In this document: in pieces, positions 1 to 9,546 of the stretch
How positions within the stretch are numbered: the first letter of the stretch is position 1
How the letters are laid out: every line of letters begins with the position of its first letter
NCBI RefSeq assembly: GCF_019665765.1
Contig: NZ_CP081150.1
Span: forward strand, 1,116,001-1,180,000
Source: Deefgea tanakiae
Lineage (GTDB): Bacteria; Pseudomonadota; Gammaproteobacteria; Burkholderiales; Chitinibacteraceae
DNA: 64,000 bases
Direction of reading: 5' to 3'
The notes under the pieces: model-generated
The model's database searches: none
Told to the model about the DNA's origin: nothing
Seen by the model: the letters and a program-made list of their open reading frames with translations, nothing else
Position numbers and translations under genes: made by a program

Positions 1-1157
1 TCCAGTAATGAATTAGAAGCCAATCGATTAGCGCCATGTAGGCCAGTGCAGGCCACTTCGCCAACGCCGTACAGTCCATTCACATCGGTGCGCCCAGCCA
101 AGTCGGTAACCAGTCCGCCGCAGGTATAGTGCGCTGCTGGAACGACAGGAATTGGTTCTTTCGTGATGTCGATGCCCAGCTCGAGGCAGCGCTGATAAAT
201 ATTGGGGAAGTGCTCTTTGACAAAGGCTGCGGGTTTATAAGAGATGTCCAAATAGACGCAATCAAAACCACCGCGCTTCATTTCAAAGTCAATAGCGCGA
301 GCAACGATGTCGCGTGGCGCTAGCTCGGCGCGCTCATCGTGTTGTGGCATGAAGCGGGTGCCGTCAGGAAGTCGCAAAATGCCGCCTTCGCCACGTACTG
401 CTTCGGTAATAAGGAAAGATTTGGCGTGCGGATGGTAGAGGCAAGTAGGGTGAAATTGGATAAACTCCATATTCGACACACGACAACCTGCGCGCCAGCC
501 CATCGCAATGCCGTCACCCGTTGCAACGTCTGGATTGGTGGTATAGAGATAAACTTTGCCTGCGCCACCCGTCGCAAGGACGGTAAATGGCGCGAGGATG
601 GTTTCAACTTGATCCTCTTCTTTGCTGTAGACATAGGCACCGATGCACCGATTGTTGGCGGCTTTGTCGGTGATTAGATCAACTGCAATATGCTCTTCGA
701 GTACGGTGATATTGGGGTGAGCGGCTACTTTGATGGCCAAGGTATCAATCACTGCCGCGCCAGTTGCATCGGCGGCGTGAATGATGCGTCGATGGCTGTG
801 GCCGCCCTCGCGGGTAAGGTGGTAGCCGTGATAGCTGGTTTCGCCGGCTTCATCTTTGGTGAATGGCACGCCCATTTCGATTAACCAGTCGATGGCTTCT
901 TTGGAGTTTTCGACAATAAAGCGAGTTGCGTCTAAATCGCAAAGGCCAGCGCCAGCGACCTGAGTATCGCGAATATGGAGCTCGATGCTATCTGAGTCGT
1001 CCAGTACGGCAGCAATACCGCCTTGCGCCCAGCCGCTACCACCGTCGCGAAGTGCGCGCTTGGTGATAAGGCCGACTTTGAGTTTTTCAGCTAGTTGCAA
1101 GGCGATGGTCATGCCACCGAGTCCACTACCTAGAATCAGTACATCAAATTTGCGCAT
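1..1157 (-). CDS. nadB: L-aspartate oxidase (partial, C-terminus outside window)
   Basis: Oxidises L-aspartate to iminoaspartate with FAD, the first step of de novo NAD synthesis, in the cytosol. Read on the minus strand from ATG at 1157, the protein begins [20 protein letters not shown], with the FAD-binding GxGxxG turn, followed by the [12 protein letters not shown] substrate/flavin segment and the [11 protein letters not shown] region typical of NadB. About 385 codons are present; the family is usually about 530 residues, so the last quarter lies beyond position 1. It is divergent from rpoE, the arrangement common in proteobacteria. No strong Shine-Dalgarno sequence precedes the ATG. The main alternative, a succinate dehydrogenase/fumarate reductase flavoprotein, is less likely given the N-terminus and the gene neighbourhood. 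Confidence 0.93.
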   Translation of the reverse strand, partial: MRKFDVLILGSGLGGMTIALQLAEKLKVGLITKRALRDGGSGWAQGGIAAVLDDSDSIELHIRDTQVAGAGLCDLDATRFIVENSKEAIDWLIEMGVPFTKDEAGETSYHGYHLTREGGHSHRRIIHAADATGAAVIDTLAIKVAAHPNITVLEEHIAVDLITDKAANNRCIGAYVYSKEEDQVETILAPFTVLATGGAGKVYLYTTNPDVATGDGIAMGWRAGCRVSNMEFIQFHPTCLYHPHAKSFLITEAVRGEGGILRLPDGTRFMPQHDERAELAPRDIVARAIDFEMKRGGFDCVYLDISYKPAAFVKEHFPNIYQRCLELGIDITKEPIPVVPAAHYTCGGLVTDLAGRTDVNGLYGVGEVACTGLHGANRLASNSLL

Positions 1158-1302
1158 GGTGTTTTTTTCAAAATAATGAATCATCAAATCTTAACAGAGC
1201 TGAGCTGGGCTTGCTTGTAGAGAAACGCTTGATCTTGTAATAATCAATATTTACCCCATATCGATGGTAGGGTTAAAAAATTAGATTGAGGGGTTGATAC
1301 TC

Positions 1303-1914
1303 TTGCTTAAAATTAGTGAGCGCGATTTAGATCAAGAATTGGTCTTGCGGGCGCAGGGCGGCGATCAGCGGGCGTTTGAGCTGCTGGTCGTAAAATATGA
1401 GCGTCGAATTGCGCGATTACTGTCGCGCATGATACGTGATCAATCTGAGATTGAGGACGTATCGCAGGAGGCGTTTATTAAAGCCTACCGCGCGCTGCCT
1501 AGTTTTCGCGGCGAAAGTGCTTTTTATACATGGCTGTATCGAATTGCGATTAATACCGCCAAAAATCACCTGTCCACATTGGGTCGTCGCCCTGTGTTGT
1601 CTGCTGAGTATGAGGACGAAGATGGCGATAGTGTCGATGCCGCCTCTCTAGTGCCTGATTTTCATACACCAGAAACTGAACTATCGAATAAACAGATTGT
1701 CTCTACAGTGAATGAGGCTGTAGATGCATTGCCAGAAGAGCTGCGCGAAGCGATTACTTTGCGAGAAATGGACGGCATGAGTTATGACGAAATTGCTGCG
1801 GCGATGGATTGTCCAATCGGTACTGTGCGTTCACGGATCTTTCGTGCACGGGAGGCGATTGCGAATCGTCTGCGACCTCTGCTTAAGGAAGTGGGCAAAG
1901 ATAAGCGCTGGTAA
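1303..1914 (+). CDS. rpoE: RNA polymerase sigma-E factor (extracytoplasmic stress)
   Basis: ECF sigma factor that directs transcription of envelope-stress genes. Region 2 is visible as KYERRIARLLSRMIRD, then EDVSQEAFIKAYRALPSF and FYTWLYRIAINTAKNHL; region 4 contains LREAITLREMDGMSYDEIA followed by a helix-turn-helix ending GTVRSRIFRAREA. The frame has no suitable ATG. TTG at 1303 is preferred because GAGGGG (1288-1293) lies 9 bases upstream; TTG at 1294 would sit directly against that ribosome site. That gives 203 residues, normal for RpoE. The downstream rseA-rseB-rseC-mucD genes encode its expected anti-sigma system, so the protein should be held at the membrane by RseA until proteolysis releases it. 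Confidence 0.95.
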   Translation: MLKISERDLDQELVLRAQGGDQRAFELLVVKYERRIARLLSRMIRDQSEIEDVSQEAFIKAYRALPSFRGESAFYTWLYRIAINTAKNHLSTLGRRPVLSAEYEDEDGDSVDAASLVPDFHTPETELSNKQIVSTVNEAVDALPEELREAITLREMDGMSYDEIAAAMDCPIGTVRSRIFRAREAIANRLRPLLKEVGKDKRW

Positions 1915-1966
1915 TCATCAGTATTGCCATCAACAGATCGCAGCAATGAAATAAAAGGTTGCCAAA

Positions 1967-2446
1967 ATGAATGAAAAAATCTCAGCACTGATCGATTGTG
2001 AGGTTGATCAAAAAGAAGCGTCAAAAATAATTAACGAGCTACTTGCGTCATCAAAGCAGCAAAATGACTGGTACTCAATGCATGCCGCGCGAGATGCAAT
2101 GCAGGGCTATCCAGTTTCCCCTGATTTTATGACTAAATTCTCTGCCCGTTTAGCGCAAGAGCCGGTCATTGTTGCTCCGAATCGTATACGTAAATCAGCC
2201 TGGATGAAGCCGTTTTTGATTCCTGCGACAGCGGTGGCTTCGGTAATGTTTGTTGGCTTGGCGGTTTGGCAGTTTTCGATGCCGACAGTGACTTCGGACG
2301 TAGGCGCCATGGCTAAAGTGGAAGCGCCAGCGATCCCTTCAAGTGAAATTAGCCCATACCTCGTCGCACATCGCGATGGCTTGGCCAATTCGATGGCGAC
2401 TGAGCAGTTTGCTCTGGCTCATTTTGAAGCGGGAGAGCAGCGTTAA
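1967..2446 (+). CDS. rseA: Sigma-E anti-sigma factor RseA
   Basis: Single-pass inner-membrane protein whose cytoplasmic N-terminus binds and silences RpoE. It starts MNEKISALIDCE, the typical RseA/MucA opening, and has the short helical anti-sigma domain (about residues 1-65), one hydrophobic segment (about 82-103, FLIPATAVASVMFVGLAVW) and a periplasmic tail of about 55 residues. At 159 residues it is shorter than E. coli RseA (216), like other betaproteobacterial versions. It lies 52 bases after rpoE and one base before rseB. Identification rests on the opening, the topology and the operon order; overall sequence conservation in this family is low. Confidence 0.88.
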   Translation: MNEKISALIDCEVDQKEASKIINELLASSKQQNDWYSMHAARDAMQGYPVSPDFMTKFSARLAQEPVIVAPNRIRKSAWMKPFLIPATAVASVMFVGLAVWQFSMPTVTSDVGAMAKVEAPAIPSSEISPYLVAHRDGLANSMATEQFALAHFEAGEQR

Positions 2447-2447
2447 T

Positions 2448-3416
2448 ATGCGGCTTTATTCAATTCAACGATGGGTGGTGGCGTTTGCTGGGTGTCTCTT
2501 GGTTTTGGCGGGTGCGCAAGCGGCACCTCTAGAGCGTGCCGATGCGATCCGTGTTTTAGGTCGTGCTGCCACTGCTGCAGAAATGGTGAGTTATACTGGT
2601 AATTACGTTTATCAGTATGGTGAGAGTGTCGCGAATTATCAGATCATTCATTTATTCGATGACGGCGTCAGTATTGAACGGCGTGTTTTATTGGATGGCA
2701 AGCCTAAAGAATACATTCGCAATGGCGAAAAAGTCAGTATGTATCCGCCTCAAGAGCAGGGTTTTGTTCTGGATCGTCGATATACCTCGAAGTTGTTCCC
2801 AAATCAATTGCCGCATGACTTGGAAGGGTTGCTTCAATCTTATCGTTTGACCAAGATCGGTCGAGATCGGGTAGCTGGTCGTGACGCAATTATTTATCAA
2901 CTTGACCCCGTGGATGCTTATCGATATCCGCAGCGGCTTTGGATTGATGTTGAGAGCGGTTTGATTTTAAAATCGCTGATGATGGGAATGCGGCAGGAAA
3001 TGGTGCAGCAGTTTAGCTTTGCTCAAGTGCAAGTGGGGGGCAAAATAGACCGTGAGCTTTTAAAGCCGACTAATCCCGTGCGTGAAGTAGCGGTAGTTGA
3101 TGCTGAGATGATTGATATAACCAAGAATCCTCAGTTTGTGATTAAACCCGCAGTGCCAGGTTTTAAGTTGATAAAGCAAAATACTCGGAATTTGCCGTAT
3201 AAAAACAGAGAGGTGACACATCACTTGTACAGTGATGGCGCGGTGACTTTGTCGGTATTTATTGAGCCAAAAAATCTAAAAATGCCATTGGGCTTGGCTC
3301 ATCAAGGTCCGGTTCATTTGTATTCTCGCCAGTTGGGGAATCATTTGGTGAGTTGCTTGGGTGAGGTGCCTGCCGCAACGGTGGAAAGTTTTGCGAACGC
3401 ATACTCACTGCGTTGA
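2448..3416 (+). CDS. rseB: Sigma-E regulatory protein RseB (MucB)
   Basis: Periplasmic modulator that binds the RseA periplasmic domain and protects it from cleavage until lipoprotein or LPS signals accumulate. A signal peptide is visible (MRLYSIQRW, a hydrophobic stretch, cleavage after AGAQA). The MucB/RseB N-terminal lipid-binding LolA-like fold follows (RADAIRVLGRAATAAEMVSYTGNYVYQYGE), and then the smaller C-terminal domain that contacts RseA. The ATG at 2448 starts one base after the rseA stop; the frame is open further upstream but that part overlaps rseA and lacks a signal peptide. The product is 322 residues, matching family length. Confidence 0.92.
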   Translation: MRLYSIQRWVVAFAGCLLVLAGAQAAPLERADAIRVLGRAATAAEMVSYTGNYVYQYGESVANYQIIHLFDDGVSIERRVLLDGKPKEYIRNGEKVSMYPPQEQGFVLDRRYTSKLFPNQLPHDLEGLLQSYRLTKIGRDRVAGRDAIIYQLDPVDAYRYPQRLWIDVESGLILKSLMMGMRQEMVQQFSFAQVQVGGKIDRELLKPTNPVREVAVVDAEMIDITKNPQFVIKPAVPGFKLIKQNTRNLPYKNREVTHHLYSDGAVTLSVFIEPKNLKMPLGLAHQGPVHLYSRQLGNHLVSCLGEVPAATVESFANAYSLR

Positions 3417-3437
3417 GTTATTACAGTTGGAATTTGA

Positions 3438-3902
3438 ATGATATTTAGTGAAGCTCAAGTAGAGCGCTGTGAAGGTGAGTTTGCCTGGGTCAAGATTCGC
3501 CCTCACAGTCCCTGTGGTAATTGCGACCCAAAAACTGGCTGTAAGTCAGTCGCAATTACTCGACTTTTTGGTCATGCTCAGCAAAGTTACCAAGTCAAAA
3601 ACCCGTTGCACGCCAAGCCTAATGACTACGTGAAGGTCGCGGTTAATGACGGCGACTTACTCGGTACGGCGGTGTGGGCCTATGGGTTTCCGCTTTTATT
3701 ATTGATTTTAGGCGCTGTGCTTGGTTCTGCCTTGGCGCCAGTAGCGTTAGATGAGTTGTATTCATTGCTCGGTGCTGTGATCGGTTTTTTGTTGAGTTTT
3801 ATCGTCTTGCGAATGAGAAATGAAAAAGCCAAGCAAACTCAGCCCAGTATTGTCGAGATATTGCCAAATGCCATTAAGTTGAAAAACTGTTCTTCTCATT
3901 GA
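3438..3902 (+). CDS. rseC: SoxR-reducing system/RseC family protein
   Basis: Inner-membrane protein of the RseC/RsxC-associated family. The N-terminal domain has a cysteine cluster (CGNCDPKTGC at about residues 26-35) that could hold a metal or redox group. Two membrane helices follow: LGTAVWAYGFPLLLLILGAVLGSAL (about 74-97) and SLLGAVIGFLLSFIVL (about 107-124). Family knowledge: RseC positively modulates sigma-E in enterics and the family is linked to SoxR reduction; which applies here is unknown. At 154 residues it has family length, and its place after rseB is the standard operon order. Confidence 0.88.
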   Translation: MIFSEAQVERCEGEFAWVKIRPHSPCGNCDPKTGCKSVAITRLFGHAQQSYQVKNPLHAKPNDYVKVAVNDGDLLGTAVWAYGFPLLLLILGAVLGSALAPVALDELYSLLGAVIGFLLSFIVLRMRNEKAKQTQPSIVEILPNAIKLKNCSSH

Positions 3903-3932
3903 TTTTTGTGTCTCTTTGCATTGGAGGTGAAA

Positions 3933-5333
3933 ATGTTGAAAAAGCTGTTGATGACTTTGGGACTTGTAGCCGGCTTGAACGGCGCAGTTAGTGCAAATCA
4001 GCGGCCTGATTTTACGCAAATTGTCGAAAAAGAAGGGCGTGCGGTGGTCAATATCTCCACCACATCAATTGTTCGTGACGACTCAGCAGGCATGAATGAA
4101 GATGCCTTTGAAATATTCCGTCGTTTTGGTTTTCCTGTACCGCCGCCGCAGCAAGGACGTGGCCCATCACGACAACATCAAGAGCGATCGCTTGGTTCTG
4201 GTTTTATTATCGATGGCACGGGTTATATTCTAACCAATGCGCATGTCGTGGCAAAAGCCGATGAAATTACGGTTAAGTTGATGGACAAGCGCAGCTTCAA
4301 GGCCAAAGTGGTGGGCTCTGATGCGCGTACGGATGTTGCTTTGTTAAAAATTGAGTCGACTGGTTTACCTAAAGTGACTTTGGGTGACTCAAATAAGTTA
4401 AGGCAAGGTGAGTGGGTGGTGGCAATTGGCCAACCATTTGGCTTGGACAATACGGTGACTGCAGGGATCGTTTCAGCCAAGGGGCGTAATTTGCCTGACG
4501 AAAATTTTGTACCCTTCATTCAAACTGATGTGGCAATCAATCCAGGTAGCTCTGGTGGGCCGCTATTTAATATGGCCGGTGAGGTTGTTGGGATTAACTC
4601 TCAGATCTATAGTCGTTCAGGCGGCTATATGGGGTTGTCTTTCTCAATTCCAATTGATGTCGCGATGAAAGTCGCTGATGATTTAAAGACGACTGGTAAA
4701 GTGACTCGCGGACGCCTTGGTGTTTCGATTCAAGATCTGAACGATGAGTTGGCCAAAGGATTTGGCTTGCAAAAACCGGATGGCGTGCTGTTTACGTTGA
4801 TTGAAAAAGATGGTCCTGCCGACAAAGCAGGTCTAAAAGCGGGTGATATTCTCATTAAATTTAATGGTCAAGCTGTCGAGTCAGCCAGTGAGTTGCCTCG
4901 TCTTGTTAGTGCCATTAAACCGGGAGCAAAAGTCACTGTGCAGATTTGGCGTGATAAAGCAGTGCGTGATATGTCGGTTGTTGTGGGTGAACTAGATCAA
5001 GCTGATAAAGTGAGTGCTCAGCGTGAATACCGTGGCAATGATAAATCTGATGAGGCGATTAATTTTGGACTAGAGGTTCAAGAACTAAATCCACAGCAAT
5101 TGAAGAAGCTATTGATTGGATTTGGCTTATTAGTTCGAAGTTCATCAGGCGCTTCTGCTGCAGCTGGGATTCAATCTGGGGATGTGATTGTTGGTATAGC
5201 AGGAAATGATTTATCCAGCTTTGCGCAATTGAAAGCTGCTTTGCAGGCCTTGAAGCCTAATGCCGCCATTCCACTAAGAATTCTGCGTAACGGTGCGCCA
5301 GGCTTTGTGGTGATGAAGGCGCCTGCCAAGTGA
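3933..5333 (+). CDS. mucD: Periplasmic serine protease DegP/MucD
   Basis: Do-type HtrA protease and chaperone that degrades misfolded periplasmic proteins, and an expected member of the sigma-E response. Signal peptide MLKKLLMTLGLVAGLNGAVSA; trypsin-like domain with catalytic His104 (TNAHVV), Asp134 (ARTDVALLK) and Ser207 (NPGSSGGPLF); then two PDZ domains (about residues 265-355 and 375-460). The ATG at 3933 is chosen because GGAGG at 3923-3927 lies five bases upstream; the frame opens earlier at a TTG with no ribosome site. Length is 466 residues. The stop overlaps the next gene's GTG by four bases. Confidence 0.95.
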   Translation: MLKKLLMTLGLVAGLNGAVSANQRPDFTQIVEKEGRAVVNISTTSIVRDDSAGMNEDAFEIFRRFGFPVPPPQQGRGPSRQHQERSLGSGFIIDGTGYILTNAHVVAKADEITVKLMDKRSFKAKVVGSDARTDVALLKIESTGLPKVTLGDSNKLRQGEWVVAIGQPFGLDNTVTAGIVSAKGRNLPDENFVPFIQTDVAINPGSSGGPLFNMAGEVVGINSQIYSRSGGYMGLSFSIPIDVAMKVADDLKTTGKVTRGRLGVSIQDLNDELAKGFGLQKPDGVLFTLIEKDGPADKAGLKAGDILIKFNGQAVESASELPRLVSAIKPGAKVTVQIWRDKAVRDMSVVVGELDQADKVSAQREYRGNDKSDEAINFGLEVQELNPQQLKKLLIGFGLLVRSSSGASAAAGIQSGDVIVGIAGNDLSSFAQLKAALQALKPNAAIPLRILRNGAPGFVVMKAPAK

Positions 5334-5569
5334 CGCTAAAATTATTTGGCCGTGAATACTGCGGCTTGTGCACTGTCATGCGTGAGCAATTGTTGGCGCA
5401 AGCTGCGGGTCGATTCGAATTAGAGTGGATTGATATCGAAGATATCGATGATTTGGAGGCTTTGTATGGCGAGTTAGTGCCTGTTTTGACCGATGAGTTT
5501 GGCAATGAAATTTGCCACTACCATTTGGATCAGCAGGCTTTGGATGTCAGCTTGGCAAAAATCAGTTAA
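5330..5569 (+). CDS. Glutaredoxin-like (DUF836) small protein
   Basis: A 79-residue thioredoxin-fold protein with an N-terminal beta strand and a CxxC redox pair (LFGREYCGLCTVMREQLL, cysteines at about 11 and 14). This is the hallmark of the DUF836/glutaredoxin-like family often found next to mucD in betaproteobacteria. It starts with GTG overlapping the mucD stop (GTGA), so it is probably translated by coupling. Its electron partner is unknown. A thiol-disulfide role in the cytosol is inferred from the CxxC only. The gene is followed by a strong hairpin terminator and closes the sigma-E transcription unit. Confidence 0.82.
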   Translation: MTLKLFGREYCGLCTVMREQLLAQAAGRFELEWIDIEDIDDLEALYGELVPVLTDEFGNEICHYHLDQQALDVSLAKIS

Positions 5570-5591
5570 AATAAGCGGTTATCGCTAGTAT

Positions 5592-5614
5592 GGGCACGCG
5601 TGGCGTGCCCTTTT
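5592..5614 (+). terminator. Rho-independent terminator between the mucD unit and lepA
   Basis: Perfect 8-bp stem GGGCACGC (5592-5599) / GCGTGCCC (5603-5610) with a three-base loop, followed by TTTT. It lies 22 bases after the glutaredoxin-like gene and 41 bases before the lepA ATG, so it should separate the sigma-E unit from lepA, at least partly. Confidence 0.8.
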
Positions 5615-5655
5615 CATATTTGCAAATTGTGTACAGCCTTGCGGCTGCGGGACTC

Positions 5656-7449
5656 ATGGATCACATTCGTAACTTCTCTATTATCGCGCATATCGACCAC
5701 GGTAAAAGTACTTTGGCCGATCGTTTTATTCAATTCTGTGGCGGCTTGGAAATGCGCGAAATGAGCGCGCAAGTGCTTGATTCAATGGATATTGAAAAAG
5801 AGCGTGGCATTACGATTAAGGCTCAAACGGCGGCCTTAAAATACAAAGCCCGTGATGGCAAAATTTACAATCTCAATTTGATTGATACACCAGGTCACGT
5901 TGACTTTAGCTATGAAGTGAGCCGCTCATTGGCTGCCTGTGAAGGTGCTTTGCTCGTTGTCGATGCATCGCAAGGTGTTGAGGCGCAAACCGTAGCTAAC
6001 TGCTATACCGCACTTGAATTGGGCGTTGAAGTTCGCACGGTACTCAATAAAATTGACTTGCCTGCAGCAGACCCAGATCGTGTGGCGCAAGAGGTTGAAG
6101 ACATTATTGGGATTGAAGCAGTGAATGCAGTTCATGCTTCTGCTAAGTCGGGTATTGGTATCGAGGATATTCTAGAAGAGGTCGTCAGCAAGATACCTCC
6201 ACCCAAAGGCAATCCAGACGGTCCGCTTAAGGCACTCATTATCGACTCATGGTTTGATAATTACGTTGGCGTGATTATGTTGGTTCGCGTTGTTGACGGT
6301 GAAATTCGCCCGAAAGATAAAATTCTATTTATGTCGACTAAAGCGCAGCATTTATGCGAGCAAGTCGGTGTATTTACTCCAAAATCAGTGCAACGTGAAG
6401 CGCTACGCGCCGGTGAAGTGGGCTTTATAATTGCGGGCATTAAAGAAATTGCCAGTGCGAAAGTGGGTGACACGATCACCACAGTTAAAGCACCTGCGGC
6501 TGAAGCTTTGCCTGGTTTTAAAGATGTTAAGTCACAGGTTTTTGCTGGATTGTATCCAGTTGAAAGTCATGACTATGAAAAACTGCGTGATAGCCTAGAA
6601 AAATTACAGCTTAATGATGCATCTTTGCATTACGAGCCAGAAGTATCGCAAGCCTTGGGCTTTGGTTTCCGTTGTGGCTTCTTGGGTTTGTTGCACTTAG
6701 AAATCGTGCAAGAGCGCCTTGAACGCGAATTTGATATGGATTTGATTACCACCGCGCCGAGCGTGGTGTTTGAATTGGTGCTCAAAGGCGGTGAAGTCGT
6801 ACAAATTGAAAATCCGTCGAAATTGCCCGACCCATCGAAATACGATGAAGTGCGTGAGCCAATTATTACCGCAACAATTTTAGTACCACAAGATTACGTT
6901 GGCCCGGTGATGACGCTGTGTAATCAAAAGCGCGGCATGCAAATTAATATGCAATATATGGGTCGACAAGTGATGTTGACTTATGAAATGCCAATGGCCG
7001 AAGTGGTGATGGATTTCTTTGATAAGCTTAAATCGGTGAGCCGTGGTTATGCGTCGCTAGATTATGATTTCAAAGAGTTCCGCGTCGGCGATTTAGTGAA
7101 ATTAGACGTGCTAGTGAATAGTGAACGCGTTGATGCACTGAGTTTGATCGTTCACCGTAGTACGAGCCAATATCGTGGTCGTGAATTGGTATCAAAAATG
7201 CGTGAACTCATTCCACGGCAAATGTTTGATATTGCGATTCAAGCTGCGATTGGTAGTCATATTATTGCGCGTGAAACGGTGAAAGCGGTTCGTAAAGATG
7301 TTCTGGCAAAATGTTATGGTGGTGACGTTTCTCGTAAACGTAAATTGCTAGACAAACAAAAAGCTGGTAAGAAACGCATGAAGCAAGTCGGGAATGTGGA
7401 AATTCCACAAGAAGCGTTCTTGGCTATTTTGCAAGTCAGCGATAAATAA
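5656..7449 (+). CDS. lepA: Elongation factor 4 (ribosomal back-translocase LepA)
   Basis: Ribosome-associated GTPase that rescues or remodels stalled translation complexes. The G-domain motifs are seen: [13 protein letters not shown] (P-loop), RGITIKAQT (switch I), DTPGHVDF (G3) and [10 protein letters not shown] (G4). EF-G-like domains II, III and V follow, and the LepA-specific C-terminal domain ends [21 protein letters not shown]. The ATG at 5656 ([19 protein letters not shown]) matches the conserved family start; the 22 extra upstream codons run back into the terminator and are rejected. 597 residues, as expected. It is followed by lepB, the classical lepA-lepB pairing. Confidence 0.97.
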   Translation: MDHIRNFSIIAHIDHGKSTLADRFIQFCGGLEMREMSAQVLDSMDIEKERGITIKAQTAALKYKARDGKIYNLNLIDTPGHVDFSYEVSRSLAACEGALLVVDASQGVEAQTVANCYTALELGVEVRTVLNKIDLPAADPDRVAQEVEDIIGIEAVNAVHASAKSGIGIEDILEEVVSKIPPPKGNPDGPLKALIIDSWFDNYVGVIMLVRVVDGEIRPKDKILFMSTKAQHLCEQVGVFTPKSVQREALRAGEVGFIIAGIKEIASAKVGDTITTVKAPAAEALPGFKDVKSQVFAGLYPVESHDYEKLRDSLEKLQLNDASLHYEPEVSQALGFGFRCGFLGLLHLEIVQERLEREFDMDLITTAPSVVFELVLKGGEVVQIENPSKLPDPSKYDEVREPIITATILVPQDYVGPVMTLCNQKRGMQINMQYMGRQVMLTYEMPMAEVVMDFFDKLKSVSRGYASLDYDFKEFRVGDLVKLDVLVNSERVDALSLIVHRSTSQYRGRELVSKMRELIPRQMFDIAIQAAIGSHIIARETVKAVRKDVLAKCYGGDVSRKRKLLDKQKAGKKRMKQVGNVEIPQEAFLAILQVSDK

Positions 7450-7481
7450 ACCCTCAAACTTAGTGTGCTAAGGAACTGTCG

Positions 7482-8441
7482 ATGAATTGGTTTGTAATTG
7501 GAATTTTATCCTTGATTTTAGGCCCAGTTTTAATCATGGCTGGCGCAAAGCATGAACGTAAAAATAATGAACCGCCGCAGCTGGTTCAGTATGGCTACTT
7601 GCTTACGGTTGTCGGCTTATTTGTTCTACTCGTGCAGTTCTTTAGTATTAGCGCAGCAATGCTGATTTTTGTTGTGCTGACGGGTTTTGTTTGGGCAATG
7701 GATAAATTTGTCTGGGGTAAAACGCGTGGTGAAAAACAAATCGCAGATTGGATTGAATATGGTCGCGGCTTCTTTCCGGTAATTCTTGCCGTTTTCGTTT
7801 TGCGCTCGTTTATTGTTGAGCCATTTCAAATTCCATCGTCATCAATGCGCCCTGGTTTAATTGTCGGTGATTTTATTTTGGTTAATAAATTTACTTATGG
7901 TGTTCGTTTACCTATTACAAACACTGTGATTGTTCCCGTTGGTGAGCCAAAACGTGGCGATGTGATGGTGTTTGATTATCCTGTGAATCCAAAAATTCAA
8001 TACATCAAACGTGTGATTGGCTTGCCTGGTGATGTGATCGAATATCGTTCTAAAAAACTCACCGTGAATGGCCTGCCAGTTGAAACCAAGCAACTTGCCG
8101 ATCATCAGTATGTTGAAAATGGTGTTTTACTAGTGAATAACCAGCAATTTGTTGAACATCTTGATGCTTCACAGTATAAAACTTTAACGATGGCCGATGT
8201 GCCAGCACTTAATTTGCGTGAAGTGGGTGACTTTCCTTCTCGCGAAAATTGCAGCTATGATGATTCAGGCTTTAAGTGTACGGTTCCAGCTGGTCAGTAT
8301 TTTATGATGGGCGATAATCGTGACCATAGTGCGGATAGTCGATACTGGGGGTTTGTGCCTAACGAAAATATTGTTGGTAAAGCCTTTTTAATTTGGATGA
8401 ATTTTAAGCATTTTGATCGTATTGGCACCACCATTCAATAG
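7482..8441 (+). CDS. lepB: Signal peptidase I
   Basis: Inner-membrane serine protease that removes Sec signal peptides. Several hydrophobic segments are present in the first 112 residues. The catalytic serine is in IPSSSMRPGL (about Ser121) and the general-base lysine is in YIKRVIGLPGD (about Lys176). The conserved MGDNRDHSADSRYWGFV box is near the C-terminus. Its 319 residues match the Gram-negative enzyme (E. coli 324). It starts 32 bases after lepA. Confidence 0.97.
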   Translation: MNWFVIGILSLILGPVLIMAGAKHERKNNEPPQLVQYGYLLTVVGLFVLLVQFFSISAAMLIFVVLTGFVWAMDKFVWGKTRGEKQIADWIEYGRGFFPVILAVFVLRSFIVEPFQIPSSSMRPGLIVGDFILVNKFTYGVRLPITNTVIVPVGEPKRGDVMVFDYPVNPKIQYIKRVIGLPGDVIEYRSKKLTVNGLPVETKQLADHQYVENGVLLVNNQQFVEHLDASQYKTLTMADVPALNLREVGDFPSRENCSYDDSGFKCTVPAGQYFMMGDNRDHSADSRYWGFVPNENIVGKAFLIWMNFKHFDRIGTTIQ

Positions 8442-8452
8442 GAGCTTAGGTA

Positions 8453-8818
8453 ATGAAAAAGCAATTTGGGATGTCTTTTTTTGGATTCATCATTGTCGCG
8501 ATGGCCGTCGCAATGGCATTGATTGTCGCATTTAGTGTTGTGCCTACTTACACCCAGTATTTTTCTATTAAAAATACAGTTGAAAAGTTAGCTAAGAACA
8601 GTGCTGGACAAACACCAGAAGCCATTCGTGAATCATTTGGCAAGGAAGCACAGATTGGTTATATCACTGACATAACAGGCAAAGATTTGGTAATTACTCA
8701 GGTTGGTGGAAAAACCAATATTTCTGCTAATTATGAAAAAGTGGTTCCTTTGGTTGCTAATGTGAGTTTGTTGTTTGACTTCCAGATTGAAAAATCTTCC
8801 GGTGCCAGTGTTGAATAA
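8453..8818 (+). CDS. DUF4845 membrane-anchored protein
   Basis: A 121-residue protein with one N-terminal hydrophobic segment (MSFFGFIIVAMAVAMALIVAF) and a small soluble domain ending LLFDFQIEKS. Proteins of this kind (DUF4845) recur between lepB and rnc in betaproteobacteria; no function is established. The N-terminus resembles a type IV pilin-like or signal-anchor segment (MKKQFGMSFFGF), but no prepilin cleavage motif (GFxxxE) is convincing. It is 11 bases after lepB and 17 bases before rnc, inside the operon. Confidence 0.85.
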   Translation: MKKQFGMSFFGFIIVAMAVAMALIVAFSVVPTYTQYFSIKNTVEKLAKNSAGQTPEAIRESFGKEAQIGYITDITGKDLVITQVGGKTNISANYEKVVPLVANVSLLFDFQIEKSSGASVE

Positions 8819-8835
8819 TTTAAGGAATATTTAAT

Positions 8836-9546
8836 TTGTCAGTTGTCTTACCTGCCGAGCGTTTGCAAAAAACGCTCGGTTATGTTTTTTCTCAGCCTAA
8901 ATTGCTCAAGCAGGCTTTGACGCATCGTAGCTCATCGTCGACTCACAATGAACGCTTGGAGTTTGTCGGTGACGGCATTTTGAATGCAGTGGTTGCACGC
9001 AGTTTATTTTTGGCGTTTCCGCAACTTAGTGAGGGAGATTTGTCTCGCTTACGAGCGCATTTTGTGCGGCAAGAATCGCTCGCGATCATCGCGACTGAGT
9101 TGCAGCTTGGTGATTATTTATCCCTCGGAGAGGGGGAGTTAAAGAGTGGCGGTCATCGACGTCCGAGTATTTTAGCTGATGCACTTGAGGCAGTTTTGGG
9201 GGCCATCTGGTTGGATGGTGGGTTTGCTTCCGCTGAAGCGGTATTGGAAAAATTATTTGCTGCACGTATTGCCGCCGTCAATCCAGAAGAGGCAATGAAA
9301 GACCCTAAAACTTCACTACAAGAATGGTTGCAAGCCCGTAAAGTAGATTTGCCCAATTATGTGATTGAGCGACAGCAGGGTGATTCACCAGACCAAATTT
9401 TTGAAGTGAGTTGCACTATTGGTGAGCTCAAAGTAACGGCCAAAGCAGAAGGGGCAAGCCGACGTGCTGCGGAGCAGCTTGCCGCTGGTGCCGTTCTTCA
9501 TCTATTGCGCGAGCAATTTCCAGGTAAAAAGGTTGTGCGAAAATGA
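8836..9546 (+). CDS. rnc: Ribonuclease III
   Basis: Double-strand-specific endoribonuclease that processes rRNA precursors and structured mRNAs. The signature [12 protein letters not shown] (about residues 38-49) carries the metal-binding catalytic acids. A second conserved stretch is [16 protein letters not shown], and a C-terminal double-stranded RNA-binding domain begins at about [11 protein letters not shown]. It starts with TTG at 8836, with AAGGA nine bases upstream and no in-frame ATG nearby. 236 residues. The stop overlaps era by four bases, the conserved rnc-era coupling. Confidence 0.97.
   Translation: MSVVLPAERLQKTLGYVFSQPKLLKQALTHRSSSSTHNERLEFVGDGILNAVVARSLFLAFPQLSEGDLSRLRAHFVRQESLAIIATELQLGDYLSLGEGELKSGGHRRPSILADALEAVLGAIWLDGGFASAEAVLEKLFAARIAAVNPEEAMKDPKTSLQEWLQARKVDLPNYVIERQQGDSPDQIFEVSCTIGELKVTAKAEGASRRAAEQLAAGAVLHLLREQFPGKKVVRK

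Noticed and set aside
1158-1302. Sigma-E-type promoter (GGAACTT/TCTGA-like) before rpoE
   Set aside because: Only a poor GAAAC...TCAA match was found; autoregulation is expected from the family but the sequence does not show it convincingly.
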